From Variovorax paradoxus (GTDB taxonomy: Bacteria > Pseudomonadota > Gammaproteobacteria > Burkholderiales > Burkholderiaceae_C), in contig NZ_CP045644.1 of the NCBI RefSeq assembly GCF_009498455.1, positions 5,087,001-5,151,000 of the forward strand: 64,000 nucleotides of DNA. The letters are read 5' to 3'. The notes below the pieces were generated by a model. The model saw only the letters and a program-made list of their open reading frames with translations. It was not told where the DNA came from and searched no databases. Numbering within the stretch: the stretch's first letter is position 1; the number at the start of each line of letters is the position of its first letter. A program made the translations under genes and the position numbers. Positions 7,649-16,367 of the stretch are shown in pieces.

Positions 7649-8617
7649 TCAGGGCTTCGATGCCAGGTGCTGCCTGAAGAAGGCGAGCGCCTTGGCATTG
7701 AAGTCGGCGTGGAAGGCGACGCGGTCGAAGCCGCCGGCATCGCTGCAGATCTCCGGCAGGGCCTTCGCCATGGCGGGTGCGCAGGGCGCCAGGAACGCGA
7801 AGTGCGCGGTGTTCGCGGGCATGTGCCAGTCCGGCGTTGGAGGCAGGTTGCGCCGGACTGCTTCGACGTCGTCCAGCGTGACCCCGTCGCCACCTCGCGC
7901 AGAGGCCCAGAGCTGGACGGGCACCGCGACCTGCTTCAACCCCTCGGCATCGAAGAAGCTCAACGGATCGACGATCACCGCCGCCTTGATGCGCGCGTCG
8001 CGCACCGGAGGCGCAGGCAGCTCCTGGCGCTGGATCTGGCCGCAGAACGGAATCTTCGAGGTCGGCGTGCAAAAGCGCAGGCCGAGCTTGAAGTCGGGCA
8101 CTGCGCCCGTCGCCACGAGGCCGGTGTAGCCGCCGCGGGAGAAACCAAAGAAGCCGACCTTTTCTTTGGCGATCTTTGTGCGCCCCGGCCACGCGTTGAG
8201 CATGTGATCCGCCAGCCGGCGCATGTCGACCGGACGCGCGGCAAATGTCGAGAGATGGCCCCGGCGTTCCATGTCCTGGAAGTTGTCGTTCGGGTGGTTG
8301 ATGGCGGCGACCACGAAGCCCGCATCCGCCAGCGCCGCCGCCGTGTCGTGGTGCCCGAGGAACGAGCCGCCCGAGCCGTGCGACATCAGCACCAGCGGCA
8401 GCCCCGTGCCGGCGACGGGGCAGTCCTTGGTGGCCGAGATCGCGATCAGGCCGAAGGCGATCTCGCTGGGTGCCGTCTCGCAAGGCGTCCACACCGCGCC
8501 GCGCAAGGCTGGCCCGTCCTTGTCGGCGGGCACCTCGATGAAGCTGAAACCCGCAGCGTGGCTCCATGCGGCAGACACACAGAGGGCGGCGAGCAGGGCA
8601 AGGCGATGCAGGGTCAT
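7649..8617 (-). CDS. secreted alpha/beta hydrolase (predicted dienelactone-hydrolase-like)
   Basis: 322 residues with a Sec signal peptide (hydrophobic LALLAALCVSAAW, cleavage after SHAA, about residue 22), so it is periplasmic or secreted. LVLMSHGSGGS gives the oxyanion region, GFSRGGYTG the nucleophile elbow with Ser at about 160, and HFAFLAPCAP the likely catalytic histidine region. The layout is that of the COG4188 predicted dienelactone hydrolase / lipase-like group; the substrate is unknown. Cysteine pairs (C46/C66 and later) fit an oxidising compartment. It converges with the cargo gene, ending 14 bases from its stop, and diverges from the flavoprotein gene. Confidence 0.78.
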   Translation of the reverse strand: MTLHRLALLAALCVSAAWSHAAGFSFIEVPADKDGPALRGAVWTPCETAPSEIAFGLIAISATKDCPVAGTGLPLVLMSHGSGGSFLGHHDTAAALADAGFVVAAINHPNDNFQDMERRGHLSTFAARPVDMRRLADHMLNAWPGRTKIAKEKVGFFGFSRGGYTGLVATGAVPDFKLGLRFCTPTSKIPFCGQIQRQELPAPPVRDARIKAAVIVDPLSFFDAEGLKQVAVPVQLWASARGGDGVTLDDVEAVRRNLPPTPDWHMPANTAHFAFLAPCAPAMAKALPEICSDAGGFDRVAFHADFNAKALAFFRQHLASKP

Positions 8618-8746
8618 GGCGCGCCAATCGAGGGCTGGAAAGGTCGCCAGTGTGCCGTCTCGGGGCGCGTGCCGCCAGCCCGTTTTGCGTCGTGCGATGC
8701 GGGCGCGCTATGCTCTGTCGCTGTCCATCACGCAGCTTGTCTTCGC

Positions 8747-10117
8747 ATGTCCCAGCCTCAGGTTTCTTCTTCTTCCGGCGCTCCTTCTGTCAGCGCGGTC
8801 AGCGAGTCGTGCGACGTGTTCGTGATCGGCGGCGGCCCCGCCGGCTCGACCGTCGCGGCGCTGCTGGCGCAGCAGGGCCGCCAGGTGGTGCTGGTCGAAA
8901 AAGAGCACCACCCGCGGTTTCACATCGGCGAATCGCTGTTGCCCGCGAACGTCGAGCTGTTCGACAGGCTCGGCGTGCGCGACCAGGTCGAGAAGATCGG
9001 CATGCCGAAGTTCGGCATCGAGTTCGTGTCGCCCGAGCATGAGCACCGCAGCTACGTCGAGTTCGCCGAAGGCTGGGACAAGTCGCTCGATTCCGCCTGG
9101 CAGGTGCGCCGCTCCGAACTCGACGAGCTGTTGTTTCGCAACGCCGCCACGCGCGGCGCGCAGACTTTCGAGGGCTGCAAGGTGCGCGACGTGGCCTTCG
9201 ACGCCGACGGCGCAACCGTGCAGGCCGTGATGGACGACGGGGCCAAGCGCAGCTGGCGCGCGCGCTTCGTGATCGACGCCACGGGCCGCGACACGCTGCT
9301 GGCCAACAAATTCCGCTGCAAGCAGAAGAACCCCGCCCACAACAGCACCGCGCTGTTCGGCCACTTCACCAACGCCGAGCGGCTCGAGGGCAAGAAGGAA
9401 GGCAACATCAGCATCTGCTGGTTTCCGCACGGCTGGTTCTGGTTCATCCCGCTGGCCGACGGCACGACCAGCGTGGGCGCGGTGTGCTGGCCCTATTACC
9501 TGAAGACGCGCGACAAGCCGTTGAAGGAATTCTTCTACGACACCATCGCGCTGTGCCCCGTGCTGGCCGACCGCCTGAAGAACGCCACCCTGATCGACGA
9601 CGCGGTGCACGCCACCGGCAACTTCTCGTACTCGAGCACGCACGCCACGGGCGACAACTATCTGCTGCTGGGCGACGCCTTCACCTTCATCGACCCGATG
9701 TTCTCTTCGGGGGTGTACCTGGCGATGCACAGCGCCTTTGACGGCGCCGAACTGGTGGCCACCGCGCTCGACCAGCCGGCCGAGCTGGCCCGCGCGCGCG
9801 AAGGCTTCGAGGCCATGATGCGCAAGGGCCCGCGCGAGTACTCGTGGTTCATCTACCGCGTGACCAATCCGACCATCCGCGACATGTTCATGTACCCCGG
9901 CAACCCGTTCCGGGTGAAGGAAGCGCTGATGTCGCTGCTGGCCGGCGACATCTACAAGGGCACGCCGATGTGGGGCGCGCTGCGCATGTTCAAGGTGCTG
10001 TACTACGGCATCTCCCTCGCCAACTTCCGCCGCACCATGGCGGGGTGGAAGCAGCACCGCTTCAACATCCGCGACATGGGGGCGTTGAAGGGGGAGACGA
10101 TCCAGAAGTCGGACTGA
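8747..10117 (+). CDS. FAD-dependent oxidoreductase, tryptophan-halogenase-like
   Basis: 456 residues. The Rossmann FAD motif is VIGGGPAGSTVAALLAQQG at about 25-43, followed by HHPRFHIGESLLPANVELF and the second FAD motif GDAFTFIDPMFSSGVYLAM near residue 305. This GESLLP and DP-x-FSSG layout belongs to the flavin halogenase / geranylgeranyl-reductase-like group. The WxWxIP halogenase motif is present only as WFWFIP, so halogenation is not assured. The open frame continues far upstream through the cargo gene, but ATG 8747 gives the expected N-terminus. No partner reductase is nearby and the substrate is unknown. Confidence 0.8.
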   Translation: MSQPQVSSSSGAPSVSAVSESCDVFVIGGGPAGSTVAALLAQQGRQVVLVEKEHHPRFHIGESLLPANVELFDRLGVRDQVEKIGMPKFGIEFVSPEHEHRSYVEFAEGWDKSLDSAWQVRRSELDELLFRNAATRGAQTFEGCKVRDVAFDADGATVQAVMDDGAKRSWRARFVIDATGRDTLLANKFRCKQKNPAHNSTALFGHFTNAERLEGKKEGNISICWFPHGWFWFIPLADGTTSVGAVCWPYYLKTRDKPLKEFFYDTIALCPVLADRLKNATLIDDAVHATGNFSYSSTHATGDNYLLLGDAFTFIDPMFSSGVYLAMHSAFDGAELVATALDQPAELARAREGFEAMMRKGPREYSWFIYRVTNPTIRDMFMYPGNPFRVKEALMSLLAGDIYKGTPMWGALRMFKVLYYGISLANFRRTMAGWKQHRFNIRDMGALKGETIQKSD

Positions 10118-10126
10118 ACGCGCAGT

Positions 10127-11455
10127 TCACGCGCCTGACAGTTCGGCGATGAGCCGCCGGTTCTGCCGCGCCAGCGTGCGGAACGGCCCGGAGAGGCGAT
10201 CGTCGGCCGCCAAGGTTTCCCAGTAAACGCCCGCCAGCTGCCGGGCATGCGGCCACTCCTGCAGGGTGTCCACGGTCGGTGCCAGCCCGGTGGCCGCCAG
10301 ATCGCGCGCGGGCAGTTCACCGCTGGTCGGCGCATACAGCGTGGGCAGCACGTCGTAGGCGGGCGCGAGGCGCCAGCCACTTCCTTCGATGAGCAGCGAG
10401 ATGTTGCCGTAGTGCCGGTCGGTGTTGCCGATGAGGCGACCGAAGGCTTCGAGAAAGCGCAAGCGCAGCGCATCGTCGGCGCGCAGCAGACCGCGCGAAG
10501 CCATCCGGTTGGCCGTGGCCGCCCAGTTGTCGATCTTGCCGATGTGCTGCGCGTCGTAGGCCATCAGCGACACCATGCCGATGCGGCCGTGGGCCGAGCG
10601 GTCGAAGCGCTCGACCTCCAGGAACACGCGGCCGCCTTCGATGAAGATGCGCGTGGTGGCCGCTGAGACGCCTGCTTGCGCCAGCGTGCTCAGTGCCAGG
10701 TGCTCGCTGACGAGAAGGTCGCGCGAGCGCCGGTCGAGTGCCGACGTGCCTGCCAGCGAAAACTTGACGATGACCTGCCGGCCGTCGCGCACCGTGCAGA
10801 ACTTCGGCTGTTCGCCGCCGGCCGAGGAGCCGGGCAGGGTGCCCTGCATCGCGCTTTCCGCCATCGCGGGGTAGTCGGCTACGGAGACAGAGCGGGCGGC
10901 GCGTGCGCTCAATGCATGAAATCGCTGGAAGGATTCGGCACCCACCACGAGGTTGCCGGGCAGGTCTTCGCCGCACAACGCAAGCGCTTGAAGCACGTCG
11001 TCGTCGTTCCAGTGCTCGGGGTTGGCGGGCAATCCGAGTTCGGGGTGTCCCTGCGCGAAGGCGCGGCCGATGAAGCCCTGGGGACGCATGTCCGAAAGGA
11101 ACCACGGCAGGCCCTCATGCAATGCGCTGCGGCCTTGTTGTTCGTCCATCCAGCAACGCCCGCCCTGCAGCGGCACGATGCGTCCGAACGGCGAGGCTTG
11201 GCCGGCGGCATCGACCTTGACGACCGGCACCTCGGCGCCGACGCGTTCGACGTGCCGGGGCGCCACATACATCTGCGAGCGCGCTGCACCGACCTTCAGG
11301 ATCTGCGCGCTGCGAACGAGCGGCGCCAGCGTGCGTGAGGCAGTCGCCTGACTGATGCCCAGCCGCGCCTGCAGCTCGGCGCTCGTGGCAGCGCCTTGCG
11401 AGCGGATGAAGGCGAGGGCTGTGGCGCTCAGGGATGGCGGATTGGGCGGTGGCAT
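10127..11455 (-). CDS. HipA-like kinase with N-terminal DNA-binding domain (YjjJ type)
   Basis: 442 residues. An N-terminal winged helix (about 8-65: SATALAFIRSQGAATSAELQ, then RLGISQATASRTLAPLV) is fused to a HipA kinase body: the glycine-rich GSSAGGEQPKF loop near 210, the VIVKFS lysine, and the catalytic IGNTDRHYGNISLL near 350, then DVLP. HipA kinases phosphorylate a tRNA synthetase and slow growth; YjjJ/HipH forms carry their own HTH instead of a HipB partner, and no hipB is present here. Two operator-like repeats stand 5 and 64 bases upstream, which suggests self-repression. It overlaps no neighbour. Confidence 0.85.
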   Translation of the reverse strand: MPPPNPPSLSATALAFIRSQGAATSAELQARLGISQATASRTLAPLVRSAQILKVGAARSQMYVAPRHVERVGAEVPVVKVDAAGQASPFGRIVPLQGGRCWMDEQQGRSALHEGLPWFLSDMRPQGFIGRAFAQGHPELGLPANPEHWNDDDVLQALALCGEDLPGNLVVGAESFQRFHALSARAARSVSVADYPAMAESAMQGTLPGSSAGGEQPKFCTVRDGRQVIVKFSLAGTSALDRRSRDLLVSEHLALSTLAQAGVSAATTRIFIEGGRVFLEVERFDRSAHGRIGMVSLMAYDAQHIGKIDNWAATANRMASRGLLRADDALRLRFLEAFGRLIGNTDRHYGNISLLIEGSGWRLAPAYDVLPTLYAPTSGELPARDLAATGLAPTVDTLQEWPHARQLAGVYWETLAADDRLSGPFRTLARQNRRLIAELSGA

Positions 11456-11459
11456 TGCA

Positions 11460-11477
11460 TATCTATGTGAATAGATA
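11460..11477. promoter_or_regulatory. operator-like palindrome of the HipA gene
   Basis: TATCTATGTGAATAGATA has perfect 6-bp arms (TATCTA/TAGATA) and lies 5 bases from the HipA start codon. It sits in an AT-rich island in otherwise GC-rich DNA. The same core recurs at 11519-11535. Confidence 0.55.
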
Positions 11478-11518
11478 AATTATCCCACCCGCCATTGGGA
11501 AACTCAAACCAAATGAAT

Positions 11519-11535
11519 TTCTAAGTGAATAGATA
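11519..11535. promoter_or_regulatory. second copy of the HipA operator-like site
   Basis: TTCTAAGTGAATAGATA shares AGTGAATAGATA-type core with 11460-11477 in direct orientation, 59 bases apart (close to a whole number of helical turns). It lies between the HipA start and the end of the racemase gene, so it can only serve the HipA promoter. Confidence 0.45.
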
Positions 11536-11561
11536 CTGTGGGTCCGAAGCGTGTCCGATTC

Positions 11562-12239
11562 TTACGAATTCAGCGCCGCGTGCCGGGCCCGCATTGTTGC
11601 CACCGCATGCGCCACCCCCAACTGCGGGCTGCTGAGCACATCGACTCCCAGGTCCGCCAGCAACGCCGTCACCGGCGCCATCGACGCCTGCGCCAGCACG
11701 ATCACGTCGGTGCCCTCGGCTGCGGCGCGGATCGAATCGGCGAGCGTGGCGATGTAGCGCGCGGTGTCGCCCGACTGGAAATGCACCCAGGCGCCTTCGA
11801 CCAGCAAGGTGCTGGCGCGGATGCCGACGCCGGCCTGCCGCGCCGCTGAAAGCACGAGCGACAGGGTCGGGTCGATGGTGCTCTCGACGGCGCCGACGAT
11901 CAGCACGCGCGGGCCGTTGCGTACGGCGCGATCGGCCATGGCGCGGTCGATGCGCAGGGCGGCAAAGGCACCGCCGGTGGCGGTTTTCTCGGCAATGCCG
12001 CCGATGGTGGAGCAGGTGCACACGACGACCGAGGCGCCGTCGGAGGCAGCGTCGCGCATGGCTTCGTGCACACGCGTCACCAGGCCGGCATGGTCGACGC
12101 CGAGCGTGCGCGCATCGGCGAGCAGCTCTTTCATCACCAGGTGCTGCACGCGCAGCTCGGGGGCGATCTCGCGTGCCAGGCCGCCGAAGGTCTGCACATG
12201 CACCTCGGCCGTGTGAAGGAAGGCGAGCGTGTCGGTCAT
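11562..12239 (-). CDS. Asp/Glu/hydantoin racemase family protein
   Basis: 225 residues. VVCTCSTIGGIAE near residue 85 carries the first catalytic-type cysteine of the Asp/Glu racemase superfamily, and a second half with VGAVESTIDPT and IVLAQASM follows, where the usual second Cys is replaced in the QAS motif by Ser (ASM). Members interconvert or decarboxylate small acidic or cyclic substrates (Asp/Glu racemase, hydantoin racemase, maleate isomerase, arylmalonate decarboxylase). Loss of one Cys argues against a simple two-base racemase. It is the last gene of a minus-strand run (binding protein, oxidase, reductase, this). Confidence 0.68.
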   Translation of the reverse strand: MTDTLAFLHTAEVHVQTFGGLAREIAPELRVQHLVMKELLADARTLGVDHAGLVTRVHEAMRDAASDGASVVVCTCSTIGGIAEKTATGGAFAALRIDRAMADRAVRNGPRVLIVGAVESTIDPTLSLVLSAARQAGVGIRASTLLVEGAWVHFQSGDTARYIATLADSIRAAAEGTDVIVLAQASMAPVTALLADLGVDVLSSPQLGVAHAVATMRARHAALNS

Positions 12240-12253
12240 GGCGTGGTGGCCGT

Positions 12254-13186
12254 TCAACCGGCCTCGCGCGCGCGCCGGAACTCGTAGGCCTTGAGGTGCA
12301 CGTAGGCCGTGCGCAGCACCGACGGCGTGGGCGATGCGCTGCGCGGTGCGCGGGCCAGCAGGTCGCCCAGGATGTGGTCGGCCTCGACGCGCGCGCCACG
12401 GGCCATGTCCTTGTACATCGAGGCGGTCATGGGCGAGCCGGCGGTGGTGACCACCGCGCGCCCGCGCGTGACGGCGCCGGGGCGTGGGGCGAAGCCGTTG
12501 TGGGTGGCGATGGCGCAGCACTCGTCGAAGATCGCAAGCGCCACGTCTTCGCCGCCTGCCGCCACGATGTCGCCGATGGAAGAATGCATGAGGCTCGTGA
12601 GGCCCGCGGCCGAGGCGATGAAGACCCACTTCTCCCACATGTCCTGCGCGATCGTTTCGCTCGCGGTGGCGGCGAAGTTCGCGCCGGCGAACTGGGCCGC
12701 GATGGCGTCGATGCGTGGCGAACGGCCACCGGCGCGTTCGCCGTAGCTCAGGCTGTGCATGTCGTTCAGGTGCAGCACGCGGCCCTCGTCGTCGAGGGTG
12801 GCGGAGATCATGCACAGGCCGCCGAGCACGCGCGCGTCGCCGAAGCGCGCGGCCAGCCGGTCGATGTGGCCCAGGCCGTTGAGCAGCGGAAGGATGACGG
12901 TGTCGGGCCCGACGGCGGACGCGAACGAGTCCATGGTCGCGTCGAGGTCGTAGGCCTTGCAGCCGACGACGACCACGTCGTACGGGCCGTCGATCTGCTC
13001 GGCCAGCACGTGCTTCGGCGTCGGCAGGTCGAGGTCGCCGCAGGGGCTGCGCACCACGAGGCCGGTCGTGGCCAGCTGGGCCACGCGGCCCGGACGCAGT
13101 AGAAAGGTCACATCGCGGCCTGCTGCAAGCAGGCGTGCGCCGAAATAACCACCGAGTGCACCGGCACCCACCATCAGGAATCGCAT
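12254..13186 (-). CDS. 2-dehydropantoate 2-reductase family protein
   Basis: 310 residues. MRFLMVGAGALGGYFGARLL is the NADPH-binding start of the PanE/ApbA family, and VVVGCKAYDLD with the key lysine, LPLLNGLGH and the C-terminal EADHILGDL domain complete it. The family reduces ketopantoate to pantoate; many catabolic paralogues act on other 2-keto acids. The setting between an amine-oxidase-like gene and a racemase-like gene suggests a paralogue in a degradative operon rather than the pantothenate enzyme. The gap to the racemase gene is 14 bases. Confidence 0.85.
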   Translation of the reverse strand: MRFLMVGAGALGGYFGARLLAAGRDVTFLLRPGRVAQLATTGLVVRSPCGDLDLPTPKHVLAEQIDGPYDVVVVGCKAYDLDATMDSFASAVGPDTVILPLLNGLGHIDRLAARFGDARVLGGLCMISATLDDEGRVLHLNDMHSLSYGERAGGRSPRIDAIAAQFAGANFAATASETIAQDMWEKWVFIASAAGLTSLMHSSIGDIVAAGGEDVALAIFDECCAIATHNGFAPRPGAVTRGRAVVTTAGSPMTASMYKDMARGARVEADHILGDLLARAPRSASPTPSVLRTAYVHLKAYEFRRAREAG

Positions 13187-13251
13187 CGCGCGTTGCCTCC
13201 GAAGAAACTGAAGATCGGAAGCGATGATGCCCCGGATCGCGCGCGGACGCC

Positions 13252-14487
13252 TCAGGGGTGTTGCGAGGCCACCAGTCGCTCGCGGGCAAAGGGCCGCAGG
13301 TCGAGGCCGTGCGCGTTCTCGCGGCCCAGCACCCGGTCGGCGATGGCGTCGCCCAGCCCGGCCGAGTGCTTGAAGCCGTGGCCGGAGCAGGCCGAGACGA
13401 TCAGCACATTGGGCAGGCCGTCGAGCGCGTCGATCACGAAGCGGCGGTCAGGCGTCACGGTGTACATGCAGGCACGGGCCTTGAGCGCATGCCCGGCGAT
13501 CTGCGGAAAGCGCCCGGCGACGCGGTCGCGGTACATGGCGGCGGTTTCCTCGGCTCTCACGTCGCGCACGAGTGCGTCGGGCGTGGTGGTGTCGACGTAC
13601 TGCTCGGTGGCGACCTTCAGCGCGGGTTGCGCTGCGTCGGAGGCTGGAAAACCGTACATGTAGTCCTCCTGCGCGTCGCCGAACATCCAGATGAAGATGG
13701 GAAAACGCCCGGGCGCGAAGTCGGCCGCAGCGGTGGGGCCGGTGTCGAACCAGTGCATCACCTGCCGGTGCACGGAGAAGTCGGCCTGCCAGTCGGTGCG
13801 CGCCTGACGGCCGAGGAACTCGGGCAGCCAGGCGCCGGCCGCGACCACCACCTGGTCGGCGGTGAAGCTGGCGGTTTCGGTGCGCACGCGCACGGTGTCA
13901 CCGTTGCCCACGGGCTCGACGCCCAGCACGCGCTCGCCGGTGCGGGTCTGTGCGCCGTCGGCGCGGGCCACGGCGAGCTGGGCGGCGATGGCGTCTTCGG
14001 GCCGCACGAAGCCGGCGTCGCGTTCGAGGTAGCCGATCTCGTCGCCCTGCAGATGGAACTGCGGGAAGCGCGCGCGGATGCCGGCCGCGTCGAGCACCTC
14101 GTGCGCGATGCCGAAGCGCTCGGCGCAGGCGATGGTGCGGCGCACGAAATCGGACTTGCCGTGGTGTGCGGCCACGCGGTCGCGCGGTGCGAGGACGAGG
14201 CCGCCGGTGGTGGTCATCAGCGTGCGGCCGGTGCGCGCCTCGAGTTCGCGCCAGATGGCGTGGGAGCGGTGCACCAGCGGCACGTACTCGTCGCCTTCGC
14301 CGACGGCCAGCCGCGTGATGCGCGAATCGCCGTGTGAGGAGCCGCGGTCGTGCGGCGGCGCGAACTGGTCGATGCCGAGCACGCGCGCGCCGCGTTGCGA
14401 GAGCTGGTAGAGGGTGGCCGCGCCGAGGGCGCCCAGGCCGATGACGATCGCGTCGTAGTGGGTGGGGGAACGGTTGGAACGGGTCAC
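13252..14487 (-). CDS. FAD-dependent oxidase of the monomeric sarcosine / N-methyltryptophan oxidase family
   Basis: About 411 residues. HYDAIVIGLGALGAATLYQLSQRG is the FAD Rossmann start; RGSSHGDSRITRLAVGEG and the C-terminal SACSGHGFKHSAGLGDAIAD, with the cysteine that carries covalent 8-alpha-cysteinyl FAD in MTOX/SolA enzymes (ACMYTVTPD), are seen. Such enzymes oxidise N-methyl or other secondary amino acids, giving H2O2. GTG 14487 is chosen because it follows the stop of the binding-protein gene by 19 bases and gives MTRSNRSPTHYD; a TTG at 14514 would overlap that gene. Substrate unknown. Confidence 0.82.
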   Translation of the reverse strand: MTRSNRSPTHYDAIVIGLGALGAATLYQLSQRGARVLGIDQFAPPHDRGSSHGDSRITRLAVGEGDEYVPLVHRSHAIWRELEARTGRTLMTTTGGLVLAPRDRVAAHHGKSDFVRRTIACAERFGIAHEVLDAAGIRARFPQFHLQGDEIGYLERDAGFVRPEDAIAAQLAVARADGAQTRTGERVLGVEPVGNGDTVRVRTETASFTADQVVVAAGAWLPEFLGRQARTDWQADFSVHRQVMHWFDTGPTAAADFAPGRFPIFIWMFGDAQEDYMYGFPASDAAQPALKVATEQYVDTTTPDALVRDVRAEETAAMYRDRVAGRFPQIAGHALKARACMYTVTPDRRFVIDALDGLPNVLIVSACSGHGFKHSAGLGDAIADRVLGRENAHGLDLRPFARERLVASQHP

Positions 14488-14506
14488 GGGGCGAGAGGTG
14501 TCGTCG

Positions 14507-15478
14507 TCACACAAGGTTCAGGTCGAGAAACGCATCCTTCACCGCGATGGGCTGGGGAATGAGCTTCAGCTGCGCGAACACGTCGGCCAGGCCCTGCTGC
14601 TCGCGGGCAATGGCGGGCGTGAGCGCCACGACGCCATAGTGCCGCCGTTCGGTCGCCAGCGCCAGCACCTTGGGCTCGACCTTGAGCTGCGGTGCGAGCG
14701 TGGCCACCACGTCGCCGGGGTGGGCCTGCGCCCAGTCGTTGGCCTTGCGCAGTTCGGCGAACACGGTGCGCAAGGTGTCGGCGTTCGTGCGCGCGAAGGC
14801 GGGCTGCGCGAAGTGGTAGGTGCGGTTGCCGCTCAGGCCGGTGCCGTCGAACAGCAGGCGCGATTCGGTCGCCACCTGCGCGCCGGCCAGGAACGGGTCC
14901 CACAGGCCGATGGCCGCGACGCTGCCCGATTGGTAGGCGGCCACGGTGTCGGAGGCCGTGACGATGTAGACCGGCTCGATGTCTTCATAGCGCAGGCCGG
15001 CCGCTTCGAGCGCGCGGATCAGCACGTACTGCGTGTTGTAGCCGCGGCCCGTGACGACCTTCTTGCCCTTCAGGTCGCGCACGCTGCGGATCGGCGAGTC
15101 GCGCGGCACCAGGAAGCCGACGCCGCCGGGGTAGGGGCTTTCGGCCGCGAGGTAGACCAGGCCCTTGCCGCTGGCCTGCTGGAACACGCCGATGCCGTCG
15201 GAGGCATGGCCGAAGTCGATGGCGCCGGCCGCCAGCGCTTCCGACAGCTGGCTGCCGCCCAGGAACTCGCGCCACTCGACGCTCACATTGGCCGGCGCGA
15301 GCGCCTTCTCGAGCTGGCCTGTGCCCTTGAGGACGTTGAGCGTGTTGAACTTCTGGTAGCCGATGCGCAGCGTGCGGGCGCGCGTCTGGGCGAACAGCGG
15401 AGCCGAGGCCGCGACGAGGGCTGCGGCGGTTCCGGCCTGGAGCAGGCGGCGGCGGGAAGGCGAGGACAGGGTGTGCAT
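14507..15478 (-). CDS. ABC transporter substrate-binding protein, aliphatic sulfonate (SsuA) type, orphan
   Basis: 323 residues, exported: SRRRLLQAGTAAALVAASAP is a twin-arginine-like signal. The mature start LRIGYQKFNTLNVLKGTGQLEK, then ASDGIGVFQ and GLWDPFLAGAQ, are those of the SsuA/NMT1 sulfonate/nitrate/taurine binding family. No permease or ATPase adjoins it, so it either uses a distant SsuBC or is a stray paralogue. It leads the minus-strand operon with the FAD oxidase, which suggests the ligand may be an N-substituted amino compound rather than a simple sulfonate. ATG 15478 is used because it places the twin arginines near the N-terminus. Confidence 0.85.
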   Translation of the reverse strand: MHTLSSPSRRRLLQAGTAAALVAASAPLFAQTRARTLRIGYQKFNTLNVLKGTGQLEKALAPANVSVEWREFLGGSQLSEALAAGAIDFGHASDGIGVFQQASGKGLVYLAAESPYPGGVGFLVPRDSPIRSVRDLKGKKVVTGRGYNTQYVLIRALEAAGLRYEDIEPVYIVTASDTVAAYQSGSVAAIGLWDPFLAGAQVATESRLLFDGTGLSGNRTYHFAQPAFARTNADTLRTVFAELRKANDWAQAHPGDVVATLAPQLKVEPKVLALATERRHYGVVALTPAIAREQQGLADVFAQLKLIPQPIAVKDAFLDLNLV

Positions 15479-15667
15479 GGCGTCGGCGAAAAATCGGCGA
15501 CTGTAGGTGTGGGCGGCGCGCCGGGCCACGAAGCTTTTGTCATGTGCTCATGCACAAACTGGCGCACGTCGCTACAAAGCGATGCATGAACTTTTCCGGA
15601 AAAGGTCATGGGGTCTTCGCATAATCGCCTTCGTCATTCCGACCCTCTCACTCAAGGAGCTTCATTC

Positions 15668-16225
15668 ATGGCACAGACCCGGATCGCCGTCATCGTCGGC
15701 AGCCTGCGCAAGGATTCGTTCAACCACAAGCTCGCTCTGGCGCTGGCGCACCTGGCGCCGTCGGACTTCACTTTCGAAACCCTGCGCATCGACGACCTGC
15801 CGCTGTACAACCAGGACGACGACGGCAACCAGGCCGCTTCGGTGAAGCGCCTCAAGAGCGAGGTTGCGGCCGCACAGGGCGTGCTGTTCGTCACGCCCGA
15901 ATACAACCGCTCGATTCCCGGCGTGCTGAAGAACGCCATCGACCACGCCTCTCGCCCCTACGGCCAGAGCGTCTGGGGCGGCAAGCCGACCGGCGTGGTC
16001 GGCATTTCCGTCGGCGCCATCGGCACCGCGCTCGCGCAGCAGCACCTGCGCAACATCCTGGCCTACCTCGACGCGCCCACGATGGGCGGCCCCGAAGTGT
16101 TCCTGCAGGCCAAGGAAGGCCTGTTCGACGACAAGGGCCACATCGGCAACGAAGGCACGCAGAAGTTCCTGCAGGGCTGGATGGACAAGTACGTGGCCTG
16201 GGTGAAGAGCCATTCGGCTGCCTGA
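15668..16225 (+). CDS. NADPH-dependent FMN reductase (ChrR/YieF-like)
   Basis: 185-residue flavodoxin-like protein. VGSLRKDSFNHKLALAL binds the FMN phosphate and TPEYNRSIPGVLKNAIDHASRP is the diagnostic motif of the ChrR/YieF/ArsH-type NAD(P)H:quinone or chromate reductases. It acts in the cytoplasm in two-electron reduction of quinones and other electrophiles. AAGGAGC lies 8 bases before the ATG. A perfect terminator follows at 16255, so it is a single-gene transcript. Confidence 0.88.
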   Translation: MAQTRIAVIVGSLRKDSFNHKLALALAHLAPSDFTFETLRIDDLPLYNQDDDGNQAASVKRLKSEVAAAQGVLFVTPEYNRSIPGVLKNAIDHASRPYGQSVWGGKPTGVVGISVGAIGTALAQQHLRNILAYLDAPTMGGPEVFLQAKEGLFDDKGHIGNEGTQKFLQGWMDKYVAWVKSHSAA

Positions 16226-16254
16226 CGAACTGGGCGCCGATCGACGCCCATGAA

Positions 16255-16286
16255 AAAGCCGCCCCTTTGGAGGGCGGCTTTCTTTT
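16255..16286 (+). terminator. intrinsic terminator after the FMN reductase gene
   Basis: AAAGCCGCCC (16255-16264) and GGGCGGCTTT (16272-16281) form a perfect 10-bp stem with a 7-base loop, followed by CTTTTT. On the minus strand the A-run also allows bidirectional use for the SDR gene, which ends at 16368. Confidence 0.85.
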
Positions 16287-16367
16287 TGGGGCTGACGATC
16301 TGGCTGTTTGCTATTCCAGATGAATTGATGGATTGAATTTCAATGTCAATTGATTTGCGGCCAGCAG

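Noticed and set aside
7151..8746. The flavoprotein frame stays open for 1.6 kb upstream, through the end of the cargo gene and the hydrolase gene, suggesting a 988-residue fusion.
   Set aside because: The upstream part is low-complexity shadow sequence; ATG 8747 gives the standard N-terminus of the family.
10127..11455. A canonical HipBA toxin-antitoxin module.
   Set aside because: No hipB-like gene lies on either side; the HTH is within the HipA chain.
14507..15478. Continuation of an ssu operon with the ATPase fragment at the left edge.
   Set aside because: The two are 14 kb apart on opposite strands with unrelated genes between them.
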